Both the position numbers and the translations under genes were made by a program. From contig OX291545.1 in the NCBI GenBank assembly GCA_946406115.1, positions 8,198,001 to 8,262,000 on the forward strand: a stretch of DNA of 64,000 bases, in the 5' to 3' direction. Positions 35,407 through 46,935 of this stretch are shown here, piece after piece. Under the pieces are notes generated by a model, which saw only the letters and a program-made list of their open reading frames with translations, was not told the DNA's origin and searched no databases. This DNA comes from Apoda limacodes. Its lineage: Eukaryota > Arthropoda > Insecta > Lepidoptera > Limacodidae. Position 1 is the stretch's first letter; each line of letters opens with the position of its first letter.

Positions 35407-37190
35407 GGGTTGTTCCCCTGAGTCCAACTATTCTGTCCAACTAGTTGTACAAAGAAGGATTTTTTTCCCCGTAGTCCAACTAAATAGTTGAACATTGGAA
35501 AATCGAAATTTACAGTGCCCGTTGTACAACTGCATGGCCAGTTGGACCACTGCCCCAAAATGATAAAATTACAGCTTTTAACCGACCTTAAAAACGGAGG
35601 TTCTCAAATGAGGTTTTTCGTGAAGGTTTTATAATGAATTAAACATTATTCCTTTTTAACCGAGATTTAAAAGAATGGAAGTTGTTCTAGTTAAAAAACG
35701 TCAAGTGTGAGTCTGATTAGCGCACTGAGGGTTTAATACGGAATATAAATACTTACCAAAACTTTTTAACCAAGTTCAATTGAAAACAAGGTTTTGCACT
35801 CAAAATCTTAAAGCTTTATTCCAAGTGATAGTTTTAAAATGGCTACCTATATCTCCAAAACTATTGATCGTAGACTAGAAGTTTCTTTACAGAAGTGATA
35901 GATCTCATCAAGATCTTTGTTTCGGGTGACAGCTGTCAAACTAGAAAGTGGTATATCTCCGTAACTATTAATCGTAGACTAGTAGTTTCTTTACAGAAGT
36001 GATAGATCTCATCAAGATCTTCGTTTCGGATGACAGCTGTCAAACTAGATAGTGCTTTATCTCCAAAACTATTGATCGTAGACTAGAAGTTTCTTTACAG
36101 AAGTGATAGATCTCATCAAGATCTTTGTTTCGGGTGACAGCTGTCAAACTAGAAAGTGGTATATCTCCGTAACTATTAATCGTAGACTAGTAGTTTCTTT
36201 ACAGAAGTGATAGATCTCATCAAGATCTTCGTTTCGGATGACAGCTGTCAAACTAGATAGTGCTTTATCTCCAAAACTATTGATAATAAACTAGAAGTTT
36301 CTTTACAGGAGTGATAGATCTCATCAAGATCTTCGTTTCGGGTGACATCTGTCAAACTAGTAAGTGCTATATCTCCAAAACTGTCGATCATAGACTAGTA
36401 GTTTGTTTACAGAAGTGATAGATCTCATTAAGATCTTCGTTTCAGATACAGTTGTCAAACTAGAAAGTGCTATATCTCCGTAACTATCGATTATAGACTA
36501 GTAGTTTCATTACAGAAGTGATAGAGCTCATCAAGATCTTCGTTTCGGATGACAGCTGTCAAACTAGAAAGTGGTATATCTCCTTAACTATCGATCATAG
36601 ACTAGTAGTTTCATTACAAAAGTGATAGAGCTCATCAAGATCTTCGTTTCGGATGACAGCTGTCAAGCTAGAAAGTGGTATATCTCCTTAACTATCGATC
36701 ATAGACTAGTAGTTTTATTACAGAAGTGATAGAGCTCATCAAGATTTTCGTTTTGGATGACAGCTGTCAAACTAAAAAGTGGTATATCTCCGTAACTATC
36801 GATCATAGACTAGTAGTTTTATTACAGAAGTGATAGAGCTCATTAAGATCTTCGTGTTGGATGACAGCTGTCAAACTAGAAAGTGGATCATAGACTAGTA
36901 TATTCTTTACAGAAGTGATAGAGCTCATCAAGATCTTCGTTTTGAATGACAGCTGTCAAACTAGAAAGTGCTATATCTCCAAAACTGTCGATCATAGACT
37001 AGTAGTTCGTTTACAGAAGTGATAGATCTCATTAAGATCTTGGTTTCAGATACAGTTGTCAAACAAGAAACTGCTATATCTCCAAAACTATTGATCGTAG
37101 ACTAGTAGTTTCTATACAGAAGTGATAGATCTCATCAAGATCTTCGTTTCGAATCACTGCTGTCAAACTAGAAAGTGCTATATCTCCGTA
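35407..37190 (+). repeat. Left terminal inverted repeat of the MULE with ~104-bp satellite
   Basis: The outer 450 bp are unique. From ~35850 a tandem array of about 13 monomers follows, with spacing of exactly 104 bases in the first four (counted from the word GACAGCTGTC at 35928, 36032, 36136 and 36240). Each monomer has two dyad-symmetric words, GACAGCTGTC and a GATAGATCTCATCAAGATCT segment, plus TATATCTCCGTAACTAT. The outermost monomers alternate between two subtypes (TTAATCGTAGACTAGTAG and TTGATCGTAGACTAGAAG). Confidence 0.85.
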
Positions 37191-37419
37191 AGATATATGA
37201 ATAAATATATTTATCTCAGGAGTTACTAACTAGCTTTAATTAAATCTCGTCTCAGAATTGAGGACTTCTTATAGGTTCACACGGTGTGCGCTTTATGCGA
37301 TCTGAAAAACTTTAGGCAAGTAAAAAAGAACGTTGCCCCTTTTTAGTGCCTTTTATATGACTCTATATATTTTCATATACATCCAGCTACACGACAGATA
37401 CGTGGACCTATATCTGATA

Positions 37420-38141
37420 CTAGCTTTTGCCCGCGGTTTCATCAGTGCTAAATTCGGTTATCGGTGTAGGATTTCAATGGCAGCTCCTAAATTATAAAAA
37501 AAAACTCACACTTGCCGTTTTCAAGCAAACTTTATTCTCCCCCGGGACTCAAAATATCTCCATGCCAAATTTCATCTTAATCGGTACAGCGATTTAAGCG
37601 TCAAGAGGTTACAGACAGAGTTACTATTGCATTTATAATACGTTGTCCTGGCAGTTCTATATAATTTGTTGTTTCCAAGCCACAAAGTTCACAATGATTG
37701 AAGTTGTGGGATATGATAATAATGGAGTCGCATTCAATGCAGCGAGCCGAAATTATTGTCGTACATTCATCTTTGCCGTTTAGGAGAAGATTAGTGAAAC
37801 ACCGACTGCAGCGCCACCTATCAGGTCCAATTGTATTTTCAAACTATCCAGGAACTTATATTGAAATAATTAGACAAAATTTCACCCGTATCGTCCCAGC
37901 CGTTTAGTTTAGGAGTTAGGTGACAAACACACGTAAAGAAGAATTGTAAGTAGAAAAAAACCGGCTCACACTTTACGTTTTTAAGTAGAATATGTCCTTT
38001 CCAGAGACTGACTATATCCATGATATATTTAATTTTAATCCGTACAATGATAAAAGCGTAAAGAGGTAACAGAAAGACCCAGAGATAGGCAGACAGACAC
38101 CAACAGACAGAGTTACTTTCGCATTTATAATATTAGTATGA
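37420..38141 (-). mobile_element. Non-autonomous Helitron nested in the MULE
   Basis: On the minus strand it starts TCATACTAATATTATAAATG (38141) and ends ...AAAGCTAG (37420), preceded by a CCGCGG-containing segment. It shares the composite structure of the 30401-31685 copy, including the internal GGACAACGT junction near 37640 and the TTTAGGAG/GCAGCGCCACCTA segment, but lacks the ORF. Lying within the MULE, it inserted after that element or was carried with it. Confidence 0.65.
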
Positions 38142-38224
38142 ACTGTGTTCTAAAATTGTTTCGTATTTTTAAACTAAAATATAATTTTTCAACGGTAAAA
38201 ATATCTTTATTAGTAAAATTTGCT

Positions 38225-38350
38225 GCAAACAAGCATAAGGTCCACCTAATATTAAGCAGTCAGCAAAGCCTTGTTACTCCAGAACATTACTCGTTTGTTG
38301 TTGACCCTTAAAAATCTAATCACTATATTCTTGAAGAACCCCATACTTTC
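38225..38350 (-). repeat. LINE 3'-end scrap (family L, diverged)
   Basis: It parallels 13270-13415 in order: GCAAACAAGC, GTCCACCTAATATTAAGCAG, GACCCTTAAAAATCTAATCA and TTCTTGAAGAACCCCATACT, with many differences. It lies in the central part of the MULE, left of the transposase. Confidence 0.5.
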
Positions 38351-38509
38351 TTTTTAATGTTTAGGGAAAAAGGTACATAGTGAAGATTTAGGATATTGAT
38401 ACTGCTAATAATTTTGCAGGATTTAACCAAACTGCATCAGCGGTCTCATTTATGTAAAATGAACATATGAAAAGGACATTAAGCTTCATGAATTAAAGAA
38501 TAAATTAAA

Positions 38510-39567
38510 ATGACCGACCAACCACAAGCCCAAATGTACAGAGATATGGAGCAAGAATGGAATAATAATGGCTACGATCTTGTAGCACCTTTGCCGAGGT
38601 TTGACAATATTAAACACGGTCTTTATAATGTTAGAAATAAATTGCTGGAAGTTTCTAAAACAAAATATAATACATTTTCTGAAGTCCAAATTCCTGTGGA
38701 ACATTTCCAATGTATTTTGGCTAGTTATAAGTTCTGAAAGTACAAAAAATATTAATTTTCTGTACTCAACACATCAGAACCTTTTTATCTGACGTAAAAG
38801 AAATTTTTGCTGATGCTTCTTTCAGAAGTTGCCCTGCCCCATTTGCCCAACTTTTTACTATTCATGGTGATGTAGGGAGTACGTCCTATTCTACAAATGT
38901 AGTGCCAATAATATTTGCTTTGCTTAGTGACAAAAGAACTAGTACATATATCACACTGTTTAACTTAATAAAGTCACAGTTTCCGCAGTGGGCGCCTGCT
39001 AAATATCATTGTGATTACGAAGTTTCAGCACTTCATGCAATCAATGAAGTTTATCCAAATATTGTAGTGGTTGGTTGTTTCTTTCACTGGACAAAATGTA
39101 TTTGGAAAATAGGTAATAAGGTGTTTGGCAAAATTAAAACTAAGGTAGAAAAAAGACTAGTGTCACTTTGCTCGGCTTTGCCATTACTGCCAAAACAAAA
39201 AATTTCATATGGTTGGGAATTCATAAAGTCGGAAAGCATAATGATACCAAGTCCCAAAATTACAAATATGATAAAGTATGTGGAACGCTTTTGGCTGTCA
39301 AAAGATATAAGTAATATTCTTTGTGTATTTAGTGAACGGCACCGTACTAATAATGCGGCCGAATCATTTCACCGTCTACTCAACAAAAAATTAAATAAAA
39401 GCAACACTTGCATATTTCGTTTGCTAAACGTTCTAAAAGATTTGTCTGGTAGCCAAGCAAAGAAAAGTAAACCACGGCAAAAAAATGATGACTTTATAAG
39501 GCATGTGCAAATGGAGCTAGTTAATGACGACATAACGGTGGGTCATGCTCTCGATAAGCTGAGATAA
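38510..39567 (+). pseudogene. MULE transposase (DDE), frameshifted near 5' end
   Basis: This is the likely source of the enzyme that moves the surrounding element by binding its TIRs and cutting DNA. The N-terminal part (38510-38737) reads PLPRFDNIKHGLYNVRNKLL. After two frameshifts (about 38735 and 38785) a long frame runs to the TAA at 39565-39567. The catalytic Asp 1 is in IFADASFRSCPAPF (codon 38812), Asp 2 is in YHCDYEVSALHAI (codon 39013), followed by VVGCFFHWTKCIWK, the conserved GCxFH motif, and Glu is in RTNNAAESFHRLL (codon 39361). All three acidic residues and spacing fit the MULE domain. No FLYWCH-type zinc finger is convincing upstream. The first two frames need joining, so this copy is probably inactive unless sequencing errors or splicing explain the shifts. 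Confidence 0.85.
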
Positions 39568-40129
39568 TTTTTTATGAGGGTCATCCATGAAAAAAATGGT
39601 TTACTTTTTCAAGCTTCATGTAAGTAAAGCTTGCAACTGAAATACCTCTGCGTTGTAATTCAATTTCACCGGTATTTTGGCATTAAATAAACCAATTTCT
39701 CGCCCAATCCTGACTTACTTCTGAAATTTCTTTAGGAATTATAGGCAATAGGGGAATATTATTCTATCCCAGGTTTTTTATTTTACCGCTCATTTATTTA
39801 AAGCTTATAATTTGTGACGTATGCGACATATATAAATTTAAACTTAAACCAATGTATTTTTTATTTAAGAAGACTTTTAAACAGCACAAATTTATTATCG
39901 TCAATTTAATTATTTAATTTAAAGACTTTACCATTGGTTCGGGATGATATTACTACCAAGACGGCCGACAAGAAACTCTGTAAGTAGTTAATCTTTCTCT
40001 CGACCGAATACGTGTATTATTTTTAAGTTTTGTTAATTTTCTTAACTTATTTAACAACCTTAGCATATTATTATTTTGATTTAGATTTTTATTATTTTTA
40101 CTGTGCCATGATTCTCAGACATTATTCGT

Positions 40130-40775
40130 ACGGTGCTTTCAAAAATACTAGGAATTTTAATGATATCTTTTGATCAGCCATTGTTTCCTCACATAACGCA
40201 AAAACTTTTTGATTTTATTGGTTTCTTTAGTGTTATATTGCAATTGTATGTTTTCCAAGCCACTTTGAAGACTTGCATTGGGCAGAAGAGGTCAGATAAA
40301 ACGCAACCCAAATAATCTTTATTTAAATTTGGTTTTCATTTTACCAAACATTTTTCCCAGCTTGGGTAATAGCAACCTACAACGTTTATATCAGGAAAAC
40401 CCTTCAAAATTTCTTTCAGCGCCGTAAGCTCGAAATTGCAGTGGTACTATAATGGTTTCCAATCTGGAAATTAGGCAATTAACAATATAAACATCGTCTC
40501 ATATATTTTGCTGGTTTTGTCACTCAGCAAAGCATATTATACATTTGCTGTAGTACCTATTCGTATTCTCAAATTCACCGTGAATAAAAAAATCGGCAAA
40601 GGGAGTCGAAATACACTTAAATGTTACGTCACCAAATATTTCTTTAATATCATTTAAAAAAAGCTTCTTAAAAAGTTTCTTCTTTCTTTCTTCTTCTATA
40701 TAAAGGATTGTCATTTTAGTTTGGCCGGCAATTAAGGTAAAAAAATCGGCCAAGTGCGAGTCGGACTCGCGCACG
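40130..40775 (-). pseudogene. Second MULE transposase, decayed, opposite orientation
   Basis: The minus-strand frame from 40774 reads TILYIEEERKKKLFKKLF, then NDIKEIFGDVTFKCISTPF (catalytic Asp codon at 40630) and FFIHGEF, the first-Asp region of a MULE transposase. Further along, near 40437, CNFELTALKEILKGF and DINVVGCYY follow: the second-Asp region, with Asn in place of Asp. Beyond that the sequence decays with stops. It is clearly related to, but diverged from, the + strand copy (GDVTFKC versus ADASFRS). Together they form a head-to-head-like pair inside one TIR-bounded element. Confidence 0.7.
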
Positions 40776-41318
40776 AAGGGTTTCGTACCATTATCTATAA
40801 AAACGGCAAAAAATAACGTCTTTTGTATGGGAGCCCCCCTTAAATGTTGTTTTATTTTAATTTAATTATTTATTTTTAAAGTGACAATATAACTAAATAT
40901 TCTATGAATATTTTATGCGTCTTTCTGTTGCCGTTATCAATATCGAGCAAAATCGAGTAAAAAACTCACGTTTGTTGTATGGGAGCCTCCTTAAATATAA
41001 ATCCAGAATATTATAATATATAATATCCAGAATAAAATAATATTCTGATTTTTAGTATTTGTTGTTATAGCGGCAACAGAAATACATCTTTTGTGAAAAT
41101 TTTTACTGTCTATCACGGTTCATGAGATACAGCCTGGTGACAGATGACCGACAAACGGGCGGTCGGATGGAAGGGTGGACGGACGGACGGACGGTCGGAC
41201 GGTCGGACGGTCGGACGGATGGACGAACGGACGGACGGTCGGACGGATGGACGGACGTACAGCGAAGCCATAGTAATAGGTTCCACTAATTACCCTTTGG
41301 GTACGGAACCCTAAAAAA
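40742..41318 (+). repeat. Lepidopteran interspersed repeat (GTGCGAGTCGGACTCGC family), long copy
   Basis: It begins CGGCCAAGTGCGAGTCGGAC, has a TTGTATGGGAGCCCCCCTTA block twice, a GCGGCAACAGAAATACATCT block, CACGGTTCATGAGATACAGC, a (GGAC)n microsatellite at 41170-41265 and ends ACCCTTTGGGTACGGAACCC. It is nested in the MULE directly beside the decayed transposase. Confidence 0.75.
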
Positions 41319-42359
41319 ATAGGTATTGCGAATATTGCACTGGGATCTGAACTACCTCAATTTTTTTTAAATTTATTTTAGTTACTCCAGCAAATTAATA
41401 ATTTCCCGTTAAGGAAAAATTAATTCATATCCTTTCTGTTGCCAGTTATTTAAGGTCTCATTATGTATTTGTGTTCAAGTTATATCTGTTCTTTGTGAAA
41501 TACACCGCACTTCATTCATTGCAATGGCCATTTCATTGATCAGCAAGTTTTGAACGCATGTGTGTATGATGCGTAATTATATCCATTTCTTGTAAGATTG
41601 TAGGTAACACGTAGCATTTAATAAAATACTTGGCTAGATCTAGTCCAAATGAGGCACTCCTCACTGAGACCTTTTTCATTATTTAGAAAGCGTACTCTGA
41701 AAAGAGGCTTTTGCTATTATTATGATGGTGTGTATTTATTTACCGGTCACCTCCTTCTGGGGATAAAAACCGTCAAGTTATATACCATTTTTTAACAAAG
41801 CTCACTCACTACAAATGTAATTATTGCAATGTAAATATTTAAAAGTATTGGCTTTTATACGAGATTTTAATTTTGAATTTAGGATTGTCGTCAATTGTTA
41901 GACAGGTAAAGCCTTAAAAAAATATGCAATCCTTATTGCAAATATATTAATTATCTATTATTAAATTTAAGAAAGAAAGTTGTTCAGGACAATTTATGTC
42001 AGATCGAACCTGCTAGGCCAAATTTATGAGCGCCACACTTAAACTAATGTATTAAATTAGCAGCCTTCTACATCGGCCAAATTGCATTCTTTTGACTTGT
42101 ACACATAATATACCTATGACTTTTTTAATAAAAAATAATATTCATCTTTTAAAAGCTTTTTAATTTTAGTTAATCTCACATGAATATGCCTTTGTTAAAC
42201 CCCTTATTGTAAATAGCAGTACTCGTACCAGCCCCACAACTAGTAATGCAGTTTACAAAAACAACTCTACCAGATATTCAATGTTATGTACCGAGTAGGT
42301 ACAATCGTAAAAAAACACAATGTCAAAAAATTGATCAATAGTCGCATTAAGAGACGATA

Positions 42360-42460
42360 TTGAGATCTAAATATGTGAACCTGAAACAGATTTCTTATGT
42401 GACAGCTGACAGAATAAAGAGGGCTATATCTCCGAAATTATAATCGTAGCCTGGTAGTTA
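42360..42460 (+). repeat. Isolated diverged monomer of the MULE satellite
   Basis: It carries GAAACAGATTTCTTATGTGA, CAGCTGACAG, GGCTATATCTCCGAAATTAT and ATCGTAGCCTGGTAG in the order and orientation of a left-TIR monomer, though it lies nearer the right end, 700 bp inside the right array. Confidence 0.5.
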
Positions 42461-42699
42461 AACGTATTCATTCTAACTCCACATGGTACTACAGGAACCG
42501 CTATTGGTATATTATTAATAAATCTTAAACACTAAAAAATTGGATAGTCATTTAAAGAAAGGGTATTAAAATAACAAAATCAAAAACAAGTAAACAAGCC
42601 AACGTGTTACTTTTCATATCTGCATAATCGCCAGAAGGCGCTGATACGGTTGTTAAGAATGGTAATGGCTCGGCCCGTCTCGCACTTTGCTAATGTTTA

Positions 42700-43025
42700 T
42701 TATTTGTTGTTATACTGTAGAGCTTACACTATCATTACTGCAAAATTGAAACTTGTATGTGTTACTGTATTGACGATAGAGCAAAACAACGAAAATGACG
42801 CACGAGTTCCTTTTATGGGGACACACCTTAAATTTGTACTTTTTAACTTCCTATTATATGTTAGATACCAAATCCGCAAATAAAATTAAAATTTAAATAC
42901 ATATTCTATAAATATTTAAGGTTTACATCTATTTCGGTCTGAAAGATAGGGCCCTTTTATGGCCGGACAGACAGCATAGGCTTAAGTAATAGGGCTCCTT
43001 AGGCACCCTATGGGTATGAAACCGA
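42700..43025 (+). repeat. Diverged copy of the GTGCGAGTCGG repeat family (3' part)
   Basis: It has TTTGTTGTTATACTGTAGAG, a CGGACAGACAGCATAGGCTT block, AGTAATAGGGCTCC and CCTATGGGTATGAAACC, in the order seen at 41050-41310, with many differences. Confidence 0.35.
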
Positions 43026-43089
43026 AAACGGACAAGTATACGCATTTAGTTAGGATTCCATAAAATAAATGGAATCTAAAAAAACTTGT

Positions 43090-44291
43090 AAACCGATATT
43101 GTTCAAAATTAATTTTCTGTTGAAAGTATTTGACAGCTGTCATTCGAAACGAAGATCTTGATGAGTAGATCTCATTCATCACTTCTGTATAGAAACTACT
43201 AGTCTACGATCAATAGTTTTGGAGATATAGCACTTTCTAGATTGACAACTGTATCTGAAACGAAGATCTTAATGAGATCTATCACTTCTGTAAACAAACT
43301 ACTAGTCTATTATCAATAGTTTTGGAGATAAAGCACTATCTAGTTTGACAGCTGTCATTCGAAACGAAGTTCTTAATGAGGTCTATTTCTTCTGTAAAGA
43401 AACTACTAGTCTATGATCGATAGTTACGGAGATATACCACTTTCTAGTTTGACAGCTGTCACCCGAAACGAAGATCTTGATGAGATCTATCACTTCTGTA
43501 AAGAAACTACTAGTCTACGATTAATAGTTACGGAGATATAGCACTATCTAGTTTGACAGCTGTCATCCGAAACGAAGATCTTGATGAGATCTATCACTTC
43601 TGTAAAGAAACTACTAGTCTACGATTAATAGTTACGGAGATATACCACTTCCTAGTTTGACAGCTGTCATCCAAAACGAAGATCTTGATGAGCTCTATCA
43701 CTTCTGTAATGAAACTACTAGTCTATGATCGATAGTTACGGAGATATACCACTTTCTAGTTTGACAGCTGTCACCCGAAACGAAGATCTTGATGAGGCCT
43801 TTTTCTTCTGTAAAGAAACTTCTAGTCTACGATCAATAGTTTTGGAGATATAGGAAATCATTTTAAAACTATCACTTGGAATAAAGCTTTGAGGTTTTGA
43901 GTGCAAAACCTTGTTTTCAATTGAACTTAGTTAAAAAGTTTTGGTAAGTATATATATTCCGTATTAAACCCTCAGTGCGCAAATCAGACTCATACTTGAC
44001 CGTTTTTTAACTAGAACAACTTTCATTCTTTTAAAAGTCGGTTAAAAAGGAATAATGTTTAATTCATTAAAAAACCTTCACAAAACCTCATTTGAGAACC
44101 TCCGTTTTTAAAGTCGGTTAAAAGTTTTAATTTTATCATTTTGGGGCAGTGGTCCAACTGGCCATGCAGTTGTACAACGGGCACTGTAAATTTCGGTATC
44201 CAATGTTCAACTATTTAGTTGGACTACGGGGAAAAAACTCCTTGTTTGTACAACTAGTTGGACAGAATAGTTGGACACAGGGGAACAACCC
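43090..44291 (-). repeat. Right terminal inverted repeat of the MULE with ~104-bp satellite
   Basis: This is the inverted counterpart of the left TIR. About seven satellite monomers (to ~43860) are followed by the ~430-bp unique outer part (GGAATAAAGCTTTGAGGTTT, TTGGGGCAGTGGTCCAACTG, TTGTACAACTAGTTGGACAG) and the end AACAACCC. The outer segments match the left arm with few changes. The satellite array is about half as long as on the left. Confidence 0.85.
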
Positions 44292-44299
44292 CTGAGATC
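44292..44299. repeat. Right target-site duplication of the MULE (CTGAGATC)
   Basis: Identical to 35399-35406 and directly adjacent to the right end of the element. Confidence 0.85.
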
Positions 44300-46483
44300 C
44301 GTGGCCGGAAACTACAGAAGTAAGGTTGCACCTTATTTATCTGCCTACTTATTGTAACTTTAGTACAAGTCCGATAACTAGATAAGTATACTAGGTATGT
44401 ATTATCTGTAGCCACAGACAAGTAATTTACTCTCTATCGAGAGGGTGCGAGGGGTTTGATTCTTTATCTAAGATCGAGTGGACACCAGTAGTCTTGTAAC
44501 TAAATCTTGTCAATAAGAATTATACCTAATAGGTACCTATTCCACAAAGTATCAAAGTGTAAATTGTTTTCTCTGGTTTCCATTTTATCCCTCCCCCCTC
44601 CACCTCCCCCGAAAACTAACGTTACATAAACTAAACGGGAGCATAACGAGCAATTTTTAGAGTCCATGGTTGATTCAATGTTTGTCCCCCCACGAAACGA
44701 AAGTTTGGATTTGTGCCTGACTGTATGTGGTAGGTATTAAAATGAATGTAAAGTAAAAATACTGGGGCGTATTTGGAAGTTATGAATAAAGTATTTATTA
44801 TATCTTGAATAACGAATGTTATGTTTGTTCATTTAAATGTAAATCATTCGCGATTGTGATAAAGTGGCATTCGCGGATGGCTTTTGAACTAAAGCAACTA
44901 GGTAGGTACCTACTTGCAATTTATTTAGTATGGTTCAATACACTAAACTTGCTGACGGAATTATCAATATATAAAGGGTAAAAACGGGACCAAAAGGGTA
45001 AATGTATAAATTTTTGAAATCTGTTCTCAATCCGCGAAGTTATCGCGTAACAAAAAAAAAACAGTTTTTTAGCGATAAAAAACAACCGCTGGACAGATTT
45101 TTACCAAAATATTTCCAGATCTAAGACATGACGTGGTATATCGATTAAAATGGTCCGTGAGCGATTTCTTGAGATTCTTGAGATATCGAGAGGCAAAAAA
45201 AAACTACCATACATACATACATACATACATACACGCACACACACATCACTCTGAACATGATTGCAAACGATTCTCCAGGTTTCAAACCATATAGAAAACA
45301 CAAATTTAGCGATTGCGATTTTTGGATCTATTACCTATAATAATAAATAGTTAAATTAAAATTATTTTAGGTGGGCTCCCATACCTACAACAAACTTATT
45401 TTTTTTTTTTCGTTTTAATAGATAATGGTACGAAACCCTTATGCGCGAGTCCGACTCGCACTTGGCCGGCTGCAAACATAGCGTAGCGTAGCGTTTGGCA
45501 CGCAAAAAAATATTTTTCTTGGTGTTTTAATTGTTGTGTTTGTACATTTTGGTACTAAACAATATTTATTCATGGTTACAAAGTTGAACCGTGCACAAAT
45601 TGATCACTTAGTTCTTTTTTAAGTCCGTGAATCAAACATAAACACTGCGCGCTTTGTTACTGCCAACGGCTAACTGGCCGCCGACACATCCACAAGTTTG
45701 TGGATGACATCAATGAAGTCACCAATTTGCCCCCTATCCAATATTTTGCATGCAATTTGTGTTCAATGGTATTGCTAAATGACTAGTTTAATTTAATACT
45801 CAATATAGTGCCTAATAAAGTTATATAAAGGTCAATTGCATGGCATGGCTTCGATTTATTGGCCCAATAATAAAGAAGCTAATAAAAAATCTTGGTAATA
45901 GCAGAATGGATTTCCACCAAATATAGCTAAAAACCATCTCGGTAAGACCAGCCTTCAAATGAAAAAACAGTTTACCCGTCATGCCGCTACGATGGCACAG
46001 ATAGACAGACACACAAACACACATACATACCGAGGTCATCCCTTAGTTTTTGCGTCAGCGATCTTTAAATAAAACACCAAATGGATTGTGACTCTTGTTT
46101 ACAACCATTCACAAATGCAACATTTTGACTTTAAAGCGAAATAATAATGTTCCCAGAACTCATGGCATGACTCTGACAATGTTACACGTATATATATACC
46201 TTACTTAAATCCTTTAATCTATTACAATAAATTAATAATTTGCAACTGCATCAACTTTTACAAAGATTACATTGTATAACAATTTTAAAGGACAATAACC
46301 ATAATAGTAAATATGAAAAAATACTTTATAATTATAACATATATATTTTGATTAGCTATTAGTATTAAGTAAGTATTATGTGAAAAATATTCTCGAACCT
46401 TTTTAAGACAAGTAATTATTAGTTACAATTTTAATCTGAATCCTCTAATTAGGCACAAATCGAGACAATTATTTCAACTATAT
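44300..46483. other. Intergenic DNA with repeat scraps and microsatellites
   Basis: The first ~40 bases continue the interrupted SWIM/YqaJ-like exon (see 35288). A (CATA)n-(CA)n microsatellite lies at 45208-45247. A minus-strand scrap of the GTGCGAGTCGG family lies at 45362-45470, and a second CA-rich run at 46000-46030. No gene recognised. Confidence 0.4.
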
Positions 46484-46935
46484 TGGGACGTAGTTTAGCA
46501 GAAAGGACTCAACTCGCAAGACCCACTTTTGAGATATATTTATCTTTGAAATTTGAACTTTAAAATTCAATATCTAAAAAGTGACTCTTATGGGTTGAAT
46601 CCTTTGATGCTTGTGGGTTAAGTCCTTTGTCTCTTGTGGGTTGAGTTATTTCTGCTGAACTACGTCCAGTAAGAATATAATATCATTATAAATTTTAATA
46701 TTTTTTATCCTCAACCAAAACATCGAAATTAATGAAAATCTTTGAAATTTGAACTTTAAAATTCAATATCTAAAAAGTGACTCTTATGGGTTGAATCCTT
46801 TGATGCTTGTGGGTTAAGTCCTTTGTCTCTTGTGGGTTGAGTTATTTCTGCTGAACTACGTCCAGTAAGAATATAATATCATTATAAATTTTAATATTTT
46901 TTATCCTCAACCAAAACATCGAAATTAATGAAATA
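46484..46935. repeat. 196-bp tandem duplication containing a MITE end
   Basis: The segment 46542-46737 is followed at once by what reads as an identical copy, 46738-46933. The word GGACGTAGTTTAGCAGAAAG at 46489 recurs inverted as TTTCTGCTGAACTACGTCC near 46647 and again near 46843, suggesting a ~190-bp inverted-repeat element whose right half was duplicated. The units also contain three TGGGTTGA/TGGGTTAA words. Confidence 0.75.

Larger units (their letters stand above)
35407..44291. mobile_element. Foldback-like MULE transposon, 8885 bp
   Basis: It is bounded by the inverted ends GGGTTGTTCCCCTG and CAGGGGAACAACCC and flanked by an exact 8-bp duplication. The long terminal inverted repeats (35407-37190 left, 43090-44291 right) share a unique outer ~450 bp, in which GTCCAACT-type words recur, and an inner satellite of ~104-bp units. 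The centre holds a MULE-type transposase on the + strand, a second decayed one on the - strand, a nested Helitron and a nested lepidopteran repeat. Drosophila FB elements with MULE-related transposase have a similar plan (long, internally repetitive TIRs), so I infer the same broad group. The outer TIR arms remain highly similar. Confidence 0.85.

Noticed and set aside
35850..37190. Centromeric-type satellite
   Set aside because: The array is confined to, and inverted between, the ends of one transposon.
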